From NCBI GenBank assembly GCA_016200125.1, contig JACQFK010000634.1:1-6408 (forward strand): a stretch of 6,408 bases of DNA, given 5' to 3'. A program made the position numbers and the translations under genes. This stretch comes from Planctomycetota bacterium. GTDB lineage: Bacteria > Planctomycetota > MHYJ01 > JACPRB01. Shown here piece after piece: positions 5,201 to 6,408 of the stretch. The number at the start of each line of letters is the position of its first letter. Within the stretch, counting starts at the first letter, position 1. The notes under the pieces are model-generated. The model was given only the letters and a program-made list of their open reading frames with translations, made no database searches and was not told the DNA's origin.

Positions 5201-6408
5201 TCTCCCTCGCCTTCGCCCTTCTCCTGCAGGCCGCGCAGGCCGAGCCGCCCCCGCCCGATCCCGAGATCGAGCGCAAGAGCTTCAAGGTCGCGGAGGGCTT
5301 CGAGGTCAACCTCTTCGCCGCCGATCCGCTGGTCTCCAAGCCCACGCAGATGAACTTCGACGCGCGCGGCCGGCTCTGGATTTCCACCTCGAGCGTCTAC
5401 CCCATGGTCGTCCCCGGCGAGATCCCCAACGACAGGATCGTGATCCTCGAGGACACGGACGGCGACGGCAGGGCCGACAAGTCGACGGTCTTCGCCGAGG
5501 GCCTCCACATCCCCACGGGCATCGAGCCCGGCGACGGCGGCTGCTACGTCGCCAACAGCACCGAGCTGATCCACCTCAAGGACGCGGACGGCGACGGCAA
5601 GGCCGACCAGCGCCGCGTGCTCCTCTCCGGCTTCGGCACCGAGGACACGCACCACATCATCCACACCTTCCGCTGGGGCCCCGACGGCGCCCTCTACTTC
5701 AACCAGTCGATCTACATCCACAGCCACATCGAGACGCCCAAGGGGACGCGGCGCCTGGGCGGCGCGGGCATCTGGCGCTTCCGCCCCGCGAGCCTCGATC
5801 TCGAGATCTTCACCAAGGGCATGTGCAATCCCTGGGGCCACGAGTTCGACCGCTGGGGCAACTCCTTCGGCACCGACGGCGCCGGCGGCGACGGCATCCA
5901 CTACCTGATTCCCGGCTTCACCTACCCCCACTTCCCCGGCGGCGAGAAGCAATTCCCCGGCCTCAATCCCGGCCAGCCCAAGTACTGCGCGAACGAGACG
6001 ATCAGCGGCCGCCATTTCCCCGACGACTGGCAGGGCGACATCGTCACCAACGACTTCCGCGCCAACCGCGTCGTCCGCTTCAAGATCTCCGACGACGGCT
6101 CCGGCTTCTCCTCGAAGCTGATGCCCGACCTGATCACGTCGACCGACCGCGCCTTCAGGCCCATCGACGTCCGCATGGGCCCCGACGGCGCGCTCTACAT
6201 CGCCGACTGGTACAACCCGATCATCAACCACGGCGAGGTCGGCTTCCGCGACCCTCGCCGCGACAAGACCCACGGCCGCATCTGGCGCGTCACCGCGAAG
6301 GGCCGCCCGCTCGCGCCGAAGCCGAAGCTCGACGGCCCGAGCTCCGAGCTCGTCGAGCAGCTCAAGTCGCCAGAAGGCTGGACGCGCCACTTTGCCAAGC
6401 GCGCCCTC
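5197..6408 (+). CDS. Exported PVC-type membrane-bound dehydrogenase / propeller cytochrome (TIGR02604-like), 5' part
   Basis: ATG 5197 opens 404 complete codons to the window edge without a stop; the 3' part is missing. A signal peptide with probable cleavage after AQA (13-15) precedes a proline-rich start. The propeller follows: FKVAEGFEVNLFAADP (29-44), QMNFDARGRLWIS (51-63), GTEDTHHIIHTFRWGPDG (147-164), CNPWGHEFDRWGNSFGTDG (210-228), ETISGRHFPDDWQGD (267-281), NDFRANRVVRFK (285-296), ADWYNPIINHGE (336-347) and HGRIWRVTAKGRPL (359-372). These match Piru_Ver_Nterm dehydrogenase-domain proteins. Two DxDGDGxAD loops (86-94, 129-137) look calcium-binding. SPEGWTRHFAKRAL (391-404) looks like the first HEAT-type helix; full-length relatives usually end in a c-type haem domain with CxxCH, not covered here. 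It presumably oxidises a sugar or related substrate in the periplasm. The adjacent SGNH hydrolase is its likely functional partner. Confidence 0.92.
   Translation, partial: MISLAFALLLQAAQAEPPPPDPEIERKSFKVAEGFEVNLFAADPLVSKPTQMNFDARGRLWISTSSVYPMVVPGEIPNDRIVILEDTDGDGRADKSTVFAEGLHIPTGIEPGDGGCYVANSTELIHLKDADGDGKADQRRVLLSGFGTEDTHHIIHTFRWGPDGALYFNQSIYIHSHIETPKGTRRLGGAGIWRFRPASLDLEIFTKGMCNPWGHEFDRWGNSFGTDGAGGDGIHYLIPGFTYPHFPGGEKQFPGLNPGQPKYCANETISGRHFPDDWQGDIVTNDFRANRVVRFKISDDGSGFSSKLMPDLITSTDRAFRPIDVRMGPDGALYIADWYNPIINHGEVGFRDPRRDKTHGRIWRVTAKGRPLAPKPKLDGPSSELVEQLKSPEGWTRHFAKRAL
5452..5607 (+). repeat. Paired DxDGDGxAD calcium-binding-like loops with a 15-bp exact direct repeat
   Basis: The loops are at 5452-5478 and 5581-5607 within the dehydrogenase gene. 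They share CGGACGGCGACGGCA exactly (5456-5470 and 5585-5599) and encode D-T-D-G-D-G-R-A-D and D-A-D-G-D-G-K-A-D. The 129-bp spacing equals 43 codons, about one propeller blade, so the repeat follows the protein fold rather than a mobile element. Confidence 0.75.

Noticed and set aside
3530..6390. Long minus-strand open frames of 547 and 404 codons opposite the receiver, SGNH and dehydrogenase genes
   Set aside because: They are antisense shadows: compositionally odd, without motifs, and crossing gene boundaries and a promoter on the plus strand.
1..6408. A defence, toxin-antitoxin, mobile or phage system
   Set aside because: No nuclease, transposase, integrase, recombinase or antitoxin-like gene, terminal repeats or CRISPR spacing were seen. 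The methyltransferase has a PKMT-like regulatory architecture and no DNA methyltransferase target-recognition features.

Overview
The window is GC-rich, densely coding bacterial DNA, most likely from a planctomycete or a relative with similar gene content. That placement is inferred from the gene families: a dehydrogenase of the type named after Pirellula and Verrucomicrobium (Piru_Ver_Nterm, TIGR02604), the planctomycete-style SGNH hydrolase beside it, and a BNR_4-type exported propeller. No rRNA, tRNA, CRISPR array, insertion sequence or phage gene was seen. The two outer genes run off the window edges.

Left half (1-3441, minus strand): three genes form a tight operon. In transcription order they are a GNAT/BioF2-like (FemAB-type) acyltransferase, a class I SAM-dependent methyltransferase with the architecture of rickettsial protein-lysine methyltransferases, and an exported BNR repeat protein that leaves the window at base 1. 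Both junctions are 4-bp ATGA overlaps, and both downstream genes have a Shine-Dalgarno 7 nt before the start, so translational coupling is likely.

Centre (3442-4057): a 130-bp divergent region carries a strong sigma70-like promoter (TTGACA, 16 nt, TAGAAT) reading right into a stand-alone CheY-like receiver protein. A 99-bp gap follows with a perfect TATAAT hexamer and a small inverted repeat ahead of the next operon.

Right half (4058-6408, plus strand): an exported SGNH/GDSL-type hydrolase is joined by another ATGA overlap to the N-terminal part of a large exported six-bladed-propeller dehydrogenase. Full-length members of that family usually continue into HEAT repeats and a c-type haem domain, which would lie beyond this window. 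The pair probably acts in the periplasm on complex carbohydrate or a similar polymer; the substrate cannot be read from the sequence.

No clearly new defence or mobile system is visible. The points most worth a second look are the acyltransferase-methyltransferase-propeller operon, the altered catalytic residues of the SGNH hydrolase, and the very short export signals that lack a positive N-region.
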